Shown here one piece after another: positions 8,106 to 18,098 of a stretch of 64,000 nucleotides of DNA (position 1 is the stretch's first letter; the number at the start of each line of letters is the position of its first letter). A model generated the notes under the pieces. That model was not told the DNA's origin. It did no database searches and worked only from the letters and a program-made list of their open reading frames with translations. The position numbers and the translations under genes are program-made. This DNA is from Lachnospiraceae bacterium (lineage in GTDB: Bacteria; Bacillota; Clostridia; Lachnospirales; Lachnospiraceae): positions 24,716 to 88,715 of the forward strand of contig JAJQCQ010000096.1 in NCBI GenBank assembly GCA_021202635.1, written 5' to 3'.

Positions 8106-9743
8106 GTGAATGAGATTAGTATTCTGATTGTCGATGACGACAGGCTGCTTGTGGAAAAGATGGAGAATATGGTGGACTGGGAAAGTCTGAATATTTCGGT
8201 GGTGCTGACTGCCTATAATATTCGTCAGGCAGAGGATATCCTAAGGGAGTGTCCGGTTCAGATCCTGCTCTGTGATGTCGACATGCCGCAGGGAAGCGGT
8301 CTGGAGCTTCTGGCCTGGATACGCAGTACCGGTCTGGAAGTAGAGTGTGTCTTTCTGAGCAGCTATGCGAATTTTACTTATGCGCAGAAGGCGCTCAGCC
8401 TTTCCGCATGTGAATATCTCCTGAAACCAATCGCGAACGTAGATTTGGAGCGCGTATTGAAACAAGTGGTCGATCGTATGCAGGAGAAAAGGAGAACGTC
8501 TGACATACAGACGGAGCCGTTTGCATCGGATCGGAGCAAGTTGTTGGAAAGGCTATTGCTGCGGCAGGCTCCGTGGGATGATATGATGCGGGAAAGTACC
8601 GCAAACAGTCTTTTCCATCCTAAGGAAGAATTTTGCCTGATATATATGTATGTTCTTCCGTCAGTGCCCGGAAAGCCGGAAAAGAAAGAATTTGTCGTTC
8701 TCGATTTTCGAATTCGGGACAGTGTGACGAATTTTTTCCGAAAAACAGAGCAGGATTCGCGCAGAAGGGAATTGCCGGAAACAGAGCGGGATTCACGCAG
8801 AGAAGAATTGCTGGAAGCTGTGGTACATCTCAGTGACCAGGAGTGGATTCTGGTAATGCACTGTGGGGAAGACTGGAAGACTATGAAGGAAACGCTCCGG
8901 AATCTGGCGCGCTGCCTGCGGCAGCAAATGGATCATCCGATGGCAGTCTGTGCTGGTATACCAACGCCTGTTGAAAATATGTCCGCAGGCATGGAACGGC
9001 TGGATGCCCTGATCGCCAGTGTGGTAATGGATGAGGATGAAATCATCTTCGAAGACGACTGGACTATGAGAAAGAGAACCACCGCTGTTCCGTGGAAAGT
9101 ATGGGAGAAGGAACTGCTGGAGACCGGAAATGTCGCCTGTACAGAGGAGCGGATCCTGTGTTATATTGAGGAGCAGAGAAAGAACGACGGCTGGAACCGT
9201 AATTCTCTTTCCTGTTTTCTGCGCGAGCTGGAGCAGATGATGTATTTTTATCTGAACGAGTACGGATACAGCTACACTCAGCTTTTTGATGAGCAGGAAT
9301 TTGATGAATATGAAAGGGCGGCAAAGACGTCTGTTGGGAAAACGAAGGAGTTCGTACTCTATATTTTTGAAAAGCTGAAGGGTGGAAGGAAGGCGTTTAC
9401 CAGCCAGGAAGATGTGGTCTGCCGGATCAAAGAGTACATTGAGTCCCATCTCGGGGAAAACCTTTCGCGGTCCGTCCTTTCCCAGGAGGTATTTTTGTCG
9501 GAAGGGTATATAACCCAGATATTCCTGAAGGAGACTGGCAGCTCACTTCCATCTTATATTGCCCAGCGGCGAATCGAAAAGGCCAAAGAATACCTGGAGC
9601 ATTCCAGACTTCCGGTAAGCCGTATTGCCAGTGAGGTGGGATATAATAATTTTTCTTATTTCTCAAAAACGTTCCGGGAGCTTATCGGCTGCACGCCAAA
9701 CGAATACCGGACGTCTGTTGATAAAAAAAGAAACCGTTTTTAA
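8106..9743 (+). CDS. YesN-type response regulator with AraC DNA-binding domain
   Basis: This 545-residue protein has an N-terminal receiver domain (residues 1-120; acidic pair VDDD near residue 10 and phospho-acceptor Asp in LLCDVDMPQGSG), a long variable middle, and a C-terminal AraC/XylS double helix-turn-helix containing LSQEVFLSEGYITQIFLKET and ASEVGYNNFSYFSKTFREL. It starts at a GTG after AAGGAAAGG. YesN-type regulators act with YesM-type kinases to control sugar-uptake loci. Here the cognate kinase candidate lies at 13.9 kb, beyond the transporter genes. The middle contains a near-duplicated stretch (KTEQDSRRRELPE followed by TERDSRREELLE), an apparent small tandem duplication. Confidence 0.9.
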   Translation: MNEISILIVDDDRLLVEKMENMVDWESLNISVVLTAYNIRQAEDILRECPVQILLCDVDMPQGSGLELLAWIRSTGLEVECVFLSSYANFTYAQKALSLSACEYLLKPIANVDLERVLKQVVDRMQEKRRTSDIQTEPFASDRSKLLERLLLRQAPWDDMMRESTANSLFHPKEEFCLIYMYVLPSVPGKPEKKEFVVLDFRIRDSVTNFFRKTEQDSRRRELPETERDSRREELLEAVVHLSDQEWILVMHCGEDWKTMKETLRNLARCLRQQMDHPMAVCAGIPTPVENMSAGMERLDALIASVVMDEDEIIFEDDWTMRKRTTAVPWKVWEKELLETGNVACTEERILCYIEEQRKNDGWNRNSLSCFLRELEQMMYFYLNEYGYSYTQLFDEQEFDEYERAAKTSVGKTKEFVLYIFEKLKGGRKAFTSQEDVVCRIKEYIESHLGENLSRSVLSQEVFLSEGYITQIFLKETGSSLPSYIAQRRIEKAKEYLEHSRLPVSRIASEVGYNNFSYFSKTFRELIGCTPNEYRTSVDKKRNRF

Positions 9744-9759
9744 CAAAAAAAGAGACAGA

Positions 9760-9807
9760 ACAGGAAAAGACGCGAAATACAATAGCGCTTCTTTTCCTGT
9801 TTTTTTG
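9760..9807 (+). terminator. Rho-independent terminator after the response-regulator gene
   Basis: ACAGGAAAAGACGCG and GCGCTTCTTTTCCTGT form a long stem with a ten-base loop, followed directly by seven T residues. Confidence 0.85.
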
Positions 9808-9980
9808 ACAAAAAATAGAAGGAAAAATGGCGGAAGATTGTGAAAGTCTGTTATAAAATAACCTCACAAAGAAAACACGTGTGAAAAATGTAAGGCTTTA
9901 CAAAAAATCGGAACCGAAAAACAGAAGCAAAAAGCAGAGCCGAAAAGCTCGAAACTGAAAGGAAGGAGGAAATCAGTGAA

Positions 9981-10919
9981 ATGAAAACAAAGGAGGCGGC
10001 GCACATTGATCGGAAGAAAAGCTTCCGCATAGGGGTCAGAAGAAGTATGCCCCTGTACCTGTTAATGCTTCCGTCCATTATTATTTTCCTGCTGTTTACC
10101 TATTATCCCATGTATGGCGTCGTCATTGCTTTTAAGGATTACTCTCCCGCGCTGGGGATTATGGGGAGCCCCTGGGTAGGGTTGAAACATTTTAAGCAGT
10201 TTTTCAACTCTTACCAGTTCTGGCCGACGATCCGCAATACGCTGGTCATCAGCCTCTACACTATCCTGGTTACATTTCCGCTGCCGATCGCGCTGGCGCT
10301 CCTGTGCAACCAGATGCGGGCGGTAAAGTTCAAAAAGTTTTTTCAGGTGGCGACCTATCTGCCGCACTTTATTTCCACCGTTGTTATGTGCGGAATGATT
10401 ATTCTGTTTTTGTCGCCATCCACGGGAATTATCGCGAAGATTGTCGGGCTCTTCGGCTTTACTCTTCCGAATCTGATGGGAGAGGCGTCAGCCTTCCCGC
10501 ATATCTACGTGTGGACAGAAGCCTGGCAGCATGTGGGGTGGGACAGCATCCTGTATATAGCGACTTTGTCCGCAGTTGATCCGACCCTGTATGAGGCTGC
10601 GATTATGGATGGCGCGAATAAGTGGCACAGGGTGCTTCACATTGACGTACCAGCATTGCTTCCGACGGCGACGATTATGTTCATTATGCGGATGGGGAGT
10701 GTCATGAGTGTAGGTTTTGAAAAGGTATATCTCCTGCAGAACACTCTGAACAGCAGCACGAGTGAGATTCTTTCTACCTATGTCTACAAAATGGGACTCA
10801 TCAGCAATCAGTACAGTCTGTCATCGGCGATTGGCCTGTTCAACAATGCCATAAACCTGATTTTGCTGGTTACAGTAAATCAGATTGCTAAGAAACTCAG
10901 CGATACATCCCTGGTTTAA
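9981..10919 (+). CDS. Carbohydrate ABC permease, LplB type
   Basis: This 312-residue inner-membrane protein is a sugar/polysaccharide ABC permease of the LplB/YtfQ-associated type. It shows MPLYLLMLPSIIIFLLFTYY as the first helix after a basic N terminus, then YGVVIAFKDYSP, typical of LplB homologues, and an EAA loop with EAAIMDGANKWHRVLHIDVP. The ATG follows GGAAGGAGGAAATCAGTGAA. It forms a transporter with the next permease and the Tat-type binding protein at 12 kb. No ATPase gene is present; such systems commonly share an MsmX-like ATPase encoded elsewhere. Confidence 0.9.
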   Translation: MKTKEAAHIDRKKSFRIGVRRSMPLYLLMLPSIIIFLLFTYYPMYGVVIAFKDYSPALGIMGSPWVGLKHFKQFFNSYQFWPTIRNTLVISLYTILVTFPLPIALALLCNQMRAVKFKKFFQVATYLPHFISTVVMCGMIILFLSPSTGIIAKIVGLFGFTLPNLMGEASAFPHIYVWTEAWQHVGWDSILYIATLSAVDPTLYEAAIMDGANKWHRVLHIDVPALLPTATIMFIMRMGSVMSVGFEKVYLLQNTLNSSTSEILSTYVYKMGLISNQYSLSSAIGLFNNAINLILLVTVNQIAKKLSDTSLV

Positions 10920-10943
10920 GGCAGAGGAGGAGAGGTGAACAAT

Positions 10944-11858
10944 ATGGGTAAAGAAGTTTCTGTTACTTCTGCAAAGAAGATAAAAAAATCCAGAGACGAC
11001 AAAATATTTGATTTTATAATGTATACAATCGCAATTTTGCTGATCATTATCACGCTCTATCCGATGTACTTTATTGTAATCGCGTCGTTCAGCGATCCCA
11101 CGGCGGTATCGAATGGAGAACTGCTCTTTTTGCCGACCGGGATTAATCTGAAGGCTTACAAAGAGCTGCTGGGATACGCAAAGCTGTGGATCGGCTACCG
11201 AAATACGATTCTCTATGCGGTATTGGGAACCGCGATCGTATTGATCGTAAATATACCGGCGTCTTATGCCCTGTCCAGAAAAGGGCTGTATGGAAAAAGG
11301 CTGTTTACATTTTTTTATCTGATCCCGATGTTCTTTACCGGCGGTCTGATTCCGACCTACCTGGCTGTAAAGAATTTTAATTTGCTGGATACTATCTGGG
11401 TAATGGTGCTGCCATTCTCAGTGGTTCCATATTACATCATAGTAGGACGGACCTTCTTTAACAACAGTATCCCCGAGGAATTGTGGGAAGCAGCGCAGCT
11501 GGACGGCTGCGGATATATCGGATTTTTCTTCCGGGTAGTGCTTCCGCTCTCCAAAGCAGTACTTGCGGTGATCGCCCTGTGGGCAGCGGTGGGTCAGTGG
11601 AATTCTTATTTTAACGCGCTTATCTACTTGAGAAGTGAGGAACTGCAGCCTCTGCAGATTGTCCTGCGAAATATCCTGATCAGCAATCAGACGATCAGCT
11701 CCATGACGACCGGTGCGGCAGCCGTGGAGGCGAAACAGATGGCAGACCTGATTAAATACGCAGTGATCGTTGTTTCATCCGCACCGATTATGTGCCTGTA
11801 TCCGTTTGTCCAGAAGTACTTTAATCAGGGCGTTATGCTGGGTTCGCTGAAAGGGTGA
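10944..11858 (+). CDS. Carbohydrate ABC permease, LplC/YtcP type
   Basis: This 304-residue membrane protein is the partner permease. The first helix is IMYTIAILLIIITLYPMYFI, followed by VIASFSDPTAV typical of LplC/YtcP homologues, and an EAA loop with EAAQLDGCGYIGFFFRVVLP. I prefer the ATG at 10944 because AGGTGA lies five bases upstream; a GTG at 10935 sits closer to an AGGAGG and is an alternative. It ends with the family-typical KYFNQGVMLGSLKG. The gene follows the first permease by 24 bases and precedes the binding protein. Confidence 0.9.
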   Translation: MGKEVSVTSAKKIKKSRDDKIFDFIMYTIAILLIIITLYPMYFIVIASFSDPTAVSNGELLFLPTGINLKAYKELLGYAKLWIGYRNTILYAVLGTAIVLIVNIPASYALSRKGLYGKRLFTFFYLIPMFFTGGLIPTYLAVKNFNLLDTIWVMVLPFSVVPYYIIVGRTFFNNSIPEELWEAAQLDGCGYIGFFFRVVLPLSKAVLAVIALWAAVGQWNSYFNALIYLRSEELQPLQIVLRNILISNQTISSMTTGAAAVEAKQMADLIKYAVIVVSSAPIMCLYPFVQKYFNQGVMLGSLKG

Positions 11859-12020
11859 GAAAGGCAGCAGCCGGGACGGCAAAAAGCGGGAAAAACAGGA
11901 AAACAGTAGAATCGATAAAACACAAAAGCAATGTAAAAAAGGAAAAGCAATAAAAGCAATATAAAGGTAACAAAGGAAAGTCAGCAAAAAAATTCAAAAA
12001 TCAAAAGGAGGAACACAGCT

Positions 12021-13628
12021 ATGACGAAAAAAATATCCAGGAGAGATTTTCTGCGCGGAGGAGCCGCCGTACTGGCACTGGGAACAATGGAAGGAGCAGG
12101 CTTTGCGACAGCAGCACAGGCGGAGGAGAAGCCAACTTACACGATTGCTACCGTGAGATGGACGGACACCTGGCCAACAGACTACCTCTATGAGGGAATC
12201 ATGCAGGAACTGGCGGACAAGCATGGCATCAATATTGAATGGCAGGTGTATTACAATTCGGACTGGAGCGAGCAGAAATCGTTGTTGCTGGCGTCCGGCG
12301 ATCTTCCGGATGCGTTTTTCGGCTCGATCTGTCTCACCGCGACGGATGTTTCTCAGAATAAACCGTTCTTTGTAGAACTCACAGATCTGATTGACGAGTA
12401 TATGCCAAACCTGGTGTCTGTGATGGAGGAATGCCCGGATCTGCGGGCGGTCTGCACAGACCGTGATGGCAAGATCTACAGTCTGCCCAAGAAGCTGCCG
12501 CTTCGTCCGAAGGTATGCGGCAATGTTCTCTATATCAATCAGGACTGGCTGGACAATCTTGGCCTCGAGACACCGACCACGCTGGATGAACTGACAGTGG
12601 TACTGAAGGCGTTCGCGACTGAGGATGCGGACGGAGACGGGGACGCGACCGGTGAGATTGGTTATACCGGTTCCGCTGGCACAAGTGTGCTGAGCGGAGA
12701 CCTGCGGAACATTATGTTCCCGTTTGGAACAATGGTGAGCCGTGCGGACAATTATATGGGATTGAACGGAGAGGGCACGCCAGTATTTATGCCAATCGAA
12801 GAAAACTATAAATCTGCGGTGGCGTGGATGCATGATCTCTATGAGAGCGGAGTACTCGATCCGGAATATTTTACACAGGAAGCCAGTATGGCAACCGCCA
12901 AGAAACAGGCAGAGGGCGGTTCTAAGGTTGGTTTGTTCACCGGGTGGACCGCAGACGCAGAGGCCGGCGTGAATGCGTCGCAGTTTGTGGCGTTGGAAGC
13001 AGTAGAAGGTCCGGATGGGAATCGTTATGTGGAAAATGCATCGAATTATCTGGATCTTGCGGATCGGGAGCTTCTGATTACGACAAAGTGTGAGAACCCG
13101 GAGAAGCTGCTTGCGTGGGCGGATGACTTCTATACCGACCTGGTCTCCCTTCAGACCTATTATGGTTCCATCCCGGACTGTGTAGCGGAGAATGAGGATG
13201 GGACATATGAGGTCCTTGTTCCGGAAGATGGAAGCTCACTGGATACTTCCGCATGGTCCAATTCTATGCGTGATTTTGGTCCGAAGTACATGACCGATGA
13301 ATTTGCCGCGCTGGTATCTCTCCCGGAGGATCAGGGCGATGGCATAAAGCTGGCCGAGGATGAGATCAATGCGCAGTACGTGACAACGGACAGGAACGTA
13401 GGACTTCCGATCCTTCAGTACACGGACGACGAGCTGAGCCGGATCAACACGCTTGGTATCGATATTTACAGCTATTGTGAATCGCAGTATGCCCACTGGG
13501 TAGTGGATGGCGGCGTAGAGGATGAGTGGGACAGCTATGTGGAGCAGCTGAAGAAAATGGGAGTAGAAGAGCTGATTTCCATCCATCAGGACGCTTATGA
13601 CGCATATCTGGAAAATAAGGAAGCGTAA
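12021..13628 (+). CDS. Carbohydrate ABC substrate-binding protein with Tat signal
   Basis: This 535-residue extracellular binding protein belongs to the LplA-like branch of family 1 solute-binding proteins. The N terminus MTKKISRRDFLRGGAAVLAL holds a twin-arginine motif (SRRDFLRG) and no lipobox cysteine. The first lobe contains IEWQVYYNSDWSEQKSLLLA and LPDAFFGSI, the usual segment where a sugar receptor begins. The ATG follows AAAGGAGGAACACAGCT. A 160-base gap after the permease gene is A-rich and has no clear terminator. Neighbouring GH31 and GH13 genes suggest an alpha-glucoside or related oligosaccharide as ligand (inference). Confidence 0.87.
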   Translation: MTKKISRRDFLRGGAAVLALGTMEGAGFATAAQAEEKPTYTIATVRWTDTWPTDYLYEGIMQELADKHGINIEWQVYYNSDWSEQKSLLLASGDLPDAFFGSICLTATDVSQNKPFFVELTDLIDEYMPNLVSVMEECPDLRAVCTDRDGKIYSLPKKLPLRPKVCGNVLYINQDWLDNLGLETPTTLDELTVVLKAFATEDADGDGDATGEIGYTGSAGTSVLSGDLRNIMFPFGTMVSRADNYMGLNGEGTPVFMPIEENYKSAVAWMHDLYESGVLDPEYFTQEASMATAKKQAEGGSKVGLFTGWTADAEAGVNASQFVALEAVEGPDGNRYVENASNYLDLADRELLITTKCENPEKLLAWADDFYTDLVSLQTYYGSIPDCVAENEDGTYEVLVPEDGSSLDTSAWSNSMRDFGPKYMTDEFAALVSLPEDQGDGIKLAEDEINAQYVTTDRNVGLPILQYTDDELSRINTLGIDIYSYCESQYAHWVVDGGVEDEWDSYVEQLKKMGVEELISIHQDAYDAYLENKEA

Positions 13629-13696
13629 GTGAATGCGGGAGCGTTCAGAAGCATATAGTAAGTTGACACAGGAAGGTTCTGAAAAGGCGGGTAATA

Positions 13697-13753
13697 GTTA
13701 CTGTTCACAATCCGGTCACGCACTTGCTACGTGATCAGGGGTGAAAACGTAAT
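13697..13753. repeat. Dispersed palindrome, GTTACTGTTCACAA family
   Basis: It begins GTTACTGTTCACAATCCGGT, contains the hairpin CACGCACTTGCTACGTG, and ends GGTGAAAACGTAATG. The same order of blocks recurs at 44470-44570, and a diverged copy lies at 19720-19775. It lies between the binding-protein gene and the kinase gene. Confidence 0.75.
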
Positions 13754-13872
13754 GGCAGCGGACAGATAATAATGAACTGGGAACTGCCGGGAAATACAGA
13801 TGGAAAACCGGCACATCCTGTGATAAGATGACGCCAGGATTAAAAGTTATGAATGGAGTGCCTGGGAAGAAT

Positions 13873-15648
13873 ATGAAGAAGAACGCGGGAAATGCAAAGC
13901 ATAAAGCGCAAAGCCTGAAATCTGTGTCCATAAAGCTGTTAGCTTTGTTTGCAGTGGCGGTGGCAGGGCTGCTGATATTTCTGGTTTTTGAGATCCAGGA
14001 GAATCGGAAGCTGGTGGATGAGTATGTGAATGATACGGCTGGACTGTATGTTAACCAGATTAACCGGGACATTACTCAGATCACCAGTGAGCTGATTTAC
14101 ATCCTGGAAGGGAGTGACGACATCAGCAGCCTGCCGGATCAGCTTGCACCTTCTGATACAGCATATTATGACACGCTGAGCAGCATTATGGAGCAGAACC
14201 GTATTCTCAAAATCCGTTACCAGGAGACTTCCTTTTTCTATGTATACAGTTATCGTGCGGATGCCCTGATCACAGACAGTGGAACAACTTTTGCGGACAG
14301 CTGGAAAAGTGATCTTTATGTGGAGCTTCTTGCTCTGCTAAAGGAGCAGGAAGCCGGAAATTCAGATACGACACAGTGGACGCTGCTGTATGTCGGGGAG
14401 GACTCTTATATCGTCAGCTGGTATACGAAAAATGGAAAGGTACTTGGCTGTGTGATGGATGTAGACACGGTGTTTGACATCCTTGCAGACGGAATCAGCA
14501 GCTATGAGGCCATCCCGTTTATGAAGGATGCGGAAGGAAATTTTCTCCTCCCGAAGGATATGACGGAGGAGTACCGTGAACTCATTCTGGAAGAAAAAAC
14601 AGAGAAAAATCTCTGTGCGTATCAATTGGGAAGCATTGGCGTTGTATATCTTTATATTGTTCCCGGCAGCGGGATGCTGGAGCGCCTCCTGAATATACAG
14701 GTTTTCTTTGCAGTACTGGTGGCGGTGATCATGATGCTGTGTGTGGGTGTGCTTTATGGCTATTACAGAAGAGTGATGGAGCCGATGCGCGAGTTTGTCG
14801 ATGGTCTGGACCGGCTGGATGAGGAGCAGATGCTCAATGAGGATGGGACCAATAATATCCTTGAACTGCAGCTTGCCAGCGGGCAGTTCCGTAAGCTGCT
14901 CCGAAAGATCCAATCTCTGAAAATCATTATCTATGAGCGGGAATTGAAAGAGCAGAAGGCGGAACTGGAATACGTGCAGGAGCAGCTCCGGCCGCATTTC
15001 CTGTTGAATTGCCTGAGTGTAATTCACGGAAAGGCGGATGAAAAGGGAGAGACAGAGATCGTTCGCATTACGGAGAAGCTGGCGGATTATATGAGATATG
15101 TGATGCGGGATTCCCATAACCAGCGGCGGATCAGCGAAGAACTGGATCATATTGAAGCCTATGTGGAGATGCAGAAGCTGCGCTACGGGGAGGATTCTTT
15201 TTCCTATGAGGTGATGTCAGATGCGGATGTGGGGGATTGTCTGATTCCTCCGCTGATTCTGCAGACGCTGGTAGAGAACGCGATTGTGCATGAGGTGACG
15301 TTAGATGCAAAGATTGAAATTTCTCTGTATATCACCGTAGAGAAGTATGAGGATATTCCTTATTTATACATCAGTGTATCCGATACGGGAAGCGGCTTTT
15401 CGGAGGAGATCCTGGAGGCACTGGAGAAGGACAGTCCGATTGTTTACAACGGACGTACCCATATCGGTCTTCAGAATGTACGCCGGAGGCTGGAATTGAT
15501 GTATGGAGGCCGTGCGGGCATTACCTTTTCAAATATGGAGAAAAACTTTGGTGCGGTGGTGGAGGTACGCCTGCCGCTGGAACGTGTGGAAGATGAAGCA
15601 GAGACGATACAGGTAGGACTGAGGGGTGGACAAGATGATAAAAAATAA
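13873..15648 (+). CDS. YesM-type sensor histidine kinase
   Basis: This 591-residue membrane kinase has a first helix (about residues 18-42, LLALFAVAVAGLLIFLVFEI), an extracellular region of about 230 residues, a second helix (IQVFFAVLVAVIMMLCVGVL), a linker, the His_kinase motif EQLRPHFLLNCLSVIHG and an ATP-binding HATPase domain with LVENAIVHE, SDTGSGF and HIGLQNVRRRLELMYG. It probably phosphorylates the YesN-type regulator at 8.1 kb. I chose the ATG at 13873, preceded by GGGAAGAAT; in-frame ATGs at 13849 and 13828 lack a ribosome site. It overlaps the GH31 gene by 14 bases. Confidence 0.88.
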   Translation: MKKNAGNAKHKAQSLKSVSIKLLALFAVAVAGLLIFLVFEIQENRKLVDEYVNDTAGLYVNQINRDITQITSELIYILEGSDDISSLPDQLAPSDTAYYDTLSSIMEQNRILKIRYQETSFFYVYSYRADALITDSGTTFADSWKSDLYVELLALLKEQEAGNSDTTQWTLLYVGEDSYIVSWYTKNGKVLGCVMDVDTVFDILADGISSYEAIPFMKDAEGNFLLPKDMTEEYRELILEEKTEKNLCAYQLGSIGVVYLYIVPGSGMLERLLNIQVFFAVLVAVIMMLCVGVLYGYYRRVMEPMREFVDGLDRLDEEQMLNEDGTNNILELQLASGQFRKLLRKIQSLKIIIYERELKEQKAELEYVQEQLRPHFLLNCLSVIHGKADEKGETEIVRITEKLADYMRYVMRDSHNQRRISEELDHIEAYVEMQKLRYGEDSFSYEVMSDADVGDCLIPPLILQTLVENAIVHEVTLDAKIEISLYITVEKYEDIPYLYISVSDTGSGFSEEILEALEKDSPIVYNGRTHIGLQNVRRRLELMYGGRAGITFSNMEKNFGAVVEVRLPLERVEDEAETIQVGLRGGQDDKK

Positions 15649-18028
15649 CCTGTGGAAGATGGAGCCGGTCGGCCGAGAGGAAAATACAGTCAGAGGGGAG
15701 CACTATCGCTTCACGCTGCTGACGCCCTGTCTGATCCGGATGGAGTATCGGGAGGATGGTGCTTTTGAGGATCGGCCGACTCAGATAGTATGGAACCGGA
15801 GATTTGACGAGGTTCCCTTTCGTCTGGTAAGGGACGGAGAAGGGTTCGATCTGTTCACGGAGCAGATGCATATCACGTATGACGGACAGAGATTTTCGCC
15901 GAATGGCCTGACGGGAAAGGCGCTCGGCGGACTTCACCCTTATGGGAACAATTGGCGGTATGGGGAAAACGGGCATAATCTGGGCGGTACGGCAAGAACC
16001 CTGGATGAGGCGGACGGCGCGTGTTCGCTTTCGAATGGAATCCAGGCAATCACTGGATGTTCGGTTCTGGATGACAGTCAGTCGCTGCTTCTCACAGAAG
16101 AGGGCTGGGTCGAGCCGCGGCGGGGAGAAGGGATCGATCTGTACCTGTTTGCCTACGGAAGTGATTATAAGCAGGCGCTGAAAGCTTTTTACCGTCTGAC
16201 TGGAAATACGCTGATGCTGCCCAGGTATGCGCTCGGTAACTGGTGGAGCCGTTATTATGCGTATACCGAAGAGAGCTACATGGAGCTGGTGAACCGTTTC
16301 CAGGCGGAGGAGATCCCTTTTACCGTGGCGGTTATAGACATGGACTGGCATCTGGTCGAAGAGGTTGACCCGAAATACGGGTCTGGCTGGACCGGCTATA
16401 CCTGGAACCGGACACTTTTTCCGGATCCGGAGCGTTTCCTTTCCTGGCTCCATGCGCATGGAATGCGGACGACACTGAACCTGCACCCGGCGGACGGCAT
16501 TCGCGCCTTCGAGGAGGCATATCCGCGCATGGCCGAGAGCCTGGGGAATGTGGACACGGAGCATGAGGCGCCAATTGACTTTGACATTACAAATCCGAAA
16601 TTTCTGGAGGCGTATTTTGACTGCGTTCTCCACCCGGAGGAGGATCGTGGGGTAGATTTCTGGTGGATTGACTGGCAGCAGGGCAATACTACAAAAATTC
16701 CCGGACTGGATCCGCTGTGGATGCTGAACCACTATCACTATCTGGACAATGCCCGCGATGGAAAGCGGCCGATGACCTTTTCCAGGTACGCGGGGCCGGG
16801 TTCCCACCGCTATCCGATTGGCTTTTCCGGTGATACGGTCATGACATGGGCTTCGCTGGATTTTCAGCCGTATTTCACAAGCACAGCCTCAAATATTGGC
16901 TATGGCTGGTGGAGCCACGATATCGGCGGGCATATGCGGGGGTATAAAAACAATGATATGGCGGCGCGCTGGTTGCAGTATGGTGTATTTTCACCGATTA
17001 ACCGTCTGCACAGCTCGAAGAGCGAATTTAACGGAAAAGAGCCGTGGCGTTATCCGGAAGAGATCGCGGGCGTGATGACCGATTTCCTTCGTCTTCGTCA
17101 TGAACTGCTGCCCTACCTGTATACGATGAATTACCGCGCGTATCAGGAAAATCTGCCTCTGACCCTGCCGATGTATTACGATTATCCGACAGCGAGGGAA
17201 GCTTATCAGGTGAAGAATCAATATCTCTTCGGCACGGCGTTCCTGGTTGCTCCGATCACGACGCCGGAGATCGCCGGTATTGACCGGGGCAAAGTACATG
17301 TGTGGCTGCCGGAAGGGCGGTATATCGACTTCTTTACGGGAATGCTGTACTCTGGTGGGCGCGAGCTGGATATGTACCGCGACATCCATTCCATCCCGGT
17401 GCTGGCAAAAGCGGGTGCGATCGTTCCCACGACTCCGGAAATTATCGGCCAGGCGGCGACAGGGAACCCGCGAAGGCTCAGCATCTGTGTTTTTGGCGGG
17501 GCGGACGGTACATTTACGCTCTATGAGGATGACAATGAGACCTGTGCGTATCAGAGCGGAGACTGTGCGATGACCGCGATGGCATTTGACTGGGAGCAGG
17601 GAATCTTTACTATCGAGGGAGCAAAAGGAAATCTGACTTTGCTTCCTGAAGAAAGGATTTACGAAGTGTGTTTCTATGGGGTAAAAGACTCTGCTGTGGT
17701 GGCTGAGGCCGACGGTGAGCGCGTCGAGGTGCAAAAAGAATATGACCCGGTTCTGGGCTGCCTGCGGGTAGGTCTTCCGGAGCTCCCCCCTGGCCAGTCC
17801 GTCCGGGTCACGATATTGCAGGCAGCCCTGCGGGAGAACGATGTGACCGGACAGGTTTTCGACCTTCTGAATCGCGCAGAAATTGATTTTGTGGTCAAAG
17901 AAAAAGTCTATTCCCTGGTGAAAAAAACCGTTCCGACCTCTGTCAAAGTGGCAGAGCTTCATTCGCAGAGGCTTGATGCGGAGCTGGCAGGGGCAGTCAC
18001 GGAGATCCTGACCGCGTATGTGAAGTGA
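15635..18028 (+). CDS. GH31 glycoside hydrolase (alpha-glucosidase family) with a DWQQG active-site motif
   Basis: This 797-residue protein, probably cytoplasmic because no signal peptide is seen, is a family 31 glycosidase. The catalytic barrel spans roughly residues 190-560. The nucleophile segment reads FWWIDWQQGNT (Asp about residue 346), and the acid/base segment is YPIGFSGDTVMTW (Asp about 400), followed by GWWSHDIGGHMRG. The WIDWQQG form differs from the common WIDMNE or DFGE motifs and marks a separate subgroup, so a substrate other than maltose-type oligosaccharides is possible. A C-terminal beta domain follows, then a helical tail of about 65 residues ending the protein. The start overlaps the kinase gene; GAGGGGTGG precedes the ATG. 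Confidence 0.88.
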   Translation: MIKNNLWKMEPVGREENTVRGEHYRFTLLTPCLIRMEYREDGAFEDRPTQIVWNRRFDEVPFRLVRDGEGFDLFTEQMHITYDGQRFSPNGLTGKALGGLHPYGNNWRYGENGHNLGGTARTLDEADGACSLSNGIQAITGCSVLDDSQSLLLTEEGWVEPRRGEGIDLYLFAYGSDYKQALKAFYRLTGNTLMLPRYALGNWWSRYYAYTEESYMELVNRFQAEEIPFTVAVIDMDWHLVEEVDPKYGSGWTGYTWNRTLFPDPERFLSWLHAHGMRTTLNLHPADGIRAFEEAYPRMAESLGNVDTEHEAPIDFDITNPKFLEAYFDCVLHPEEDRGVDFWWIDWQQGNTTKIPGLDPLWMLNHYHYLDNARDGKRPMTFSRYAGPGSHRYPIGFSGDTVMTWASLDFQPYFTSTASNIGYGWWSHDIGGHMRGYKNNDMAARWLQYGVFSPINRLHSSKSEFNGKEPWRYPEEIAGVMTDFLRLRHELLPYLYTMNYRAYQENLPLTLPMYYDYPTAREAYQVKNQYLFGTAFLVAPITTPEIAGIDRGKVHVWLPEGRYIDFFTGMLYSGGRELDMYRDIHSIPVLAKAGAIVPTTPEIIGQAATGNPRRLSICVFGGADGTFTLYEDDNETCAYQSGDCAMTAMAFDWEQGIFTIEGAKGNLTLLPEERIYEVCFYGVKDSAVVAEADGERVEVQKEYDPVLGCLRVGLPELPPGQSVRVTILQAALRENDVTGQVFDLLNRAEIDFVVKEKVYSLVKKTVPTSVKVAELHSQRLDAELAGAVTEILTAYVK

Positions 18029-18098
18029 AAAATTTCCGGGAAGTGGAAGAGCGTGGCAATCGCGCAGGACGATCGAGGAGCTTTAGGAGGGAAACAAT

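Noticed and set aside
9805-9858. Promoter TTGACA (9805) with TATAAA (9852) ahead of the sugar permeases
   Set aside because: The boxes are 41 bases apart and the TTGACA lies in the T run of a terminator.
15521-16807. Long minus-strand open frame (428 codons) opposite the GH31 gene
   Set aside because: It is antisense to a well-supported enzyme gene, has no family motifs and no ribosome site; long shadow frames are expected in G+C-rich codon patterns.
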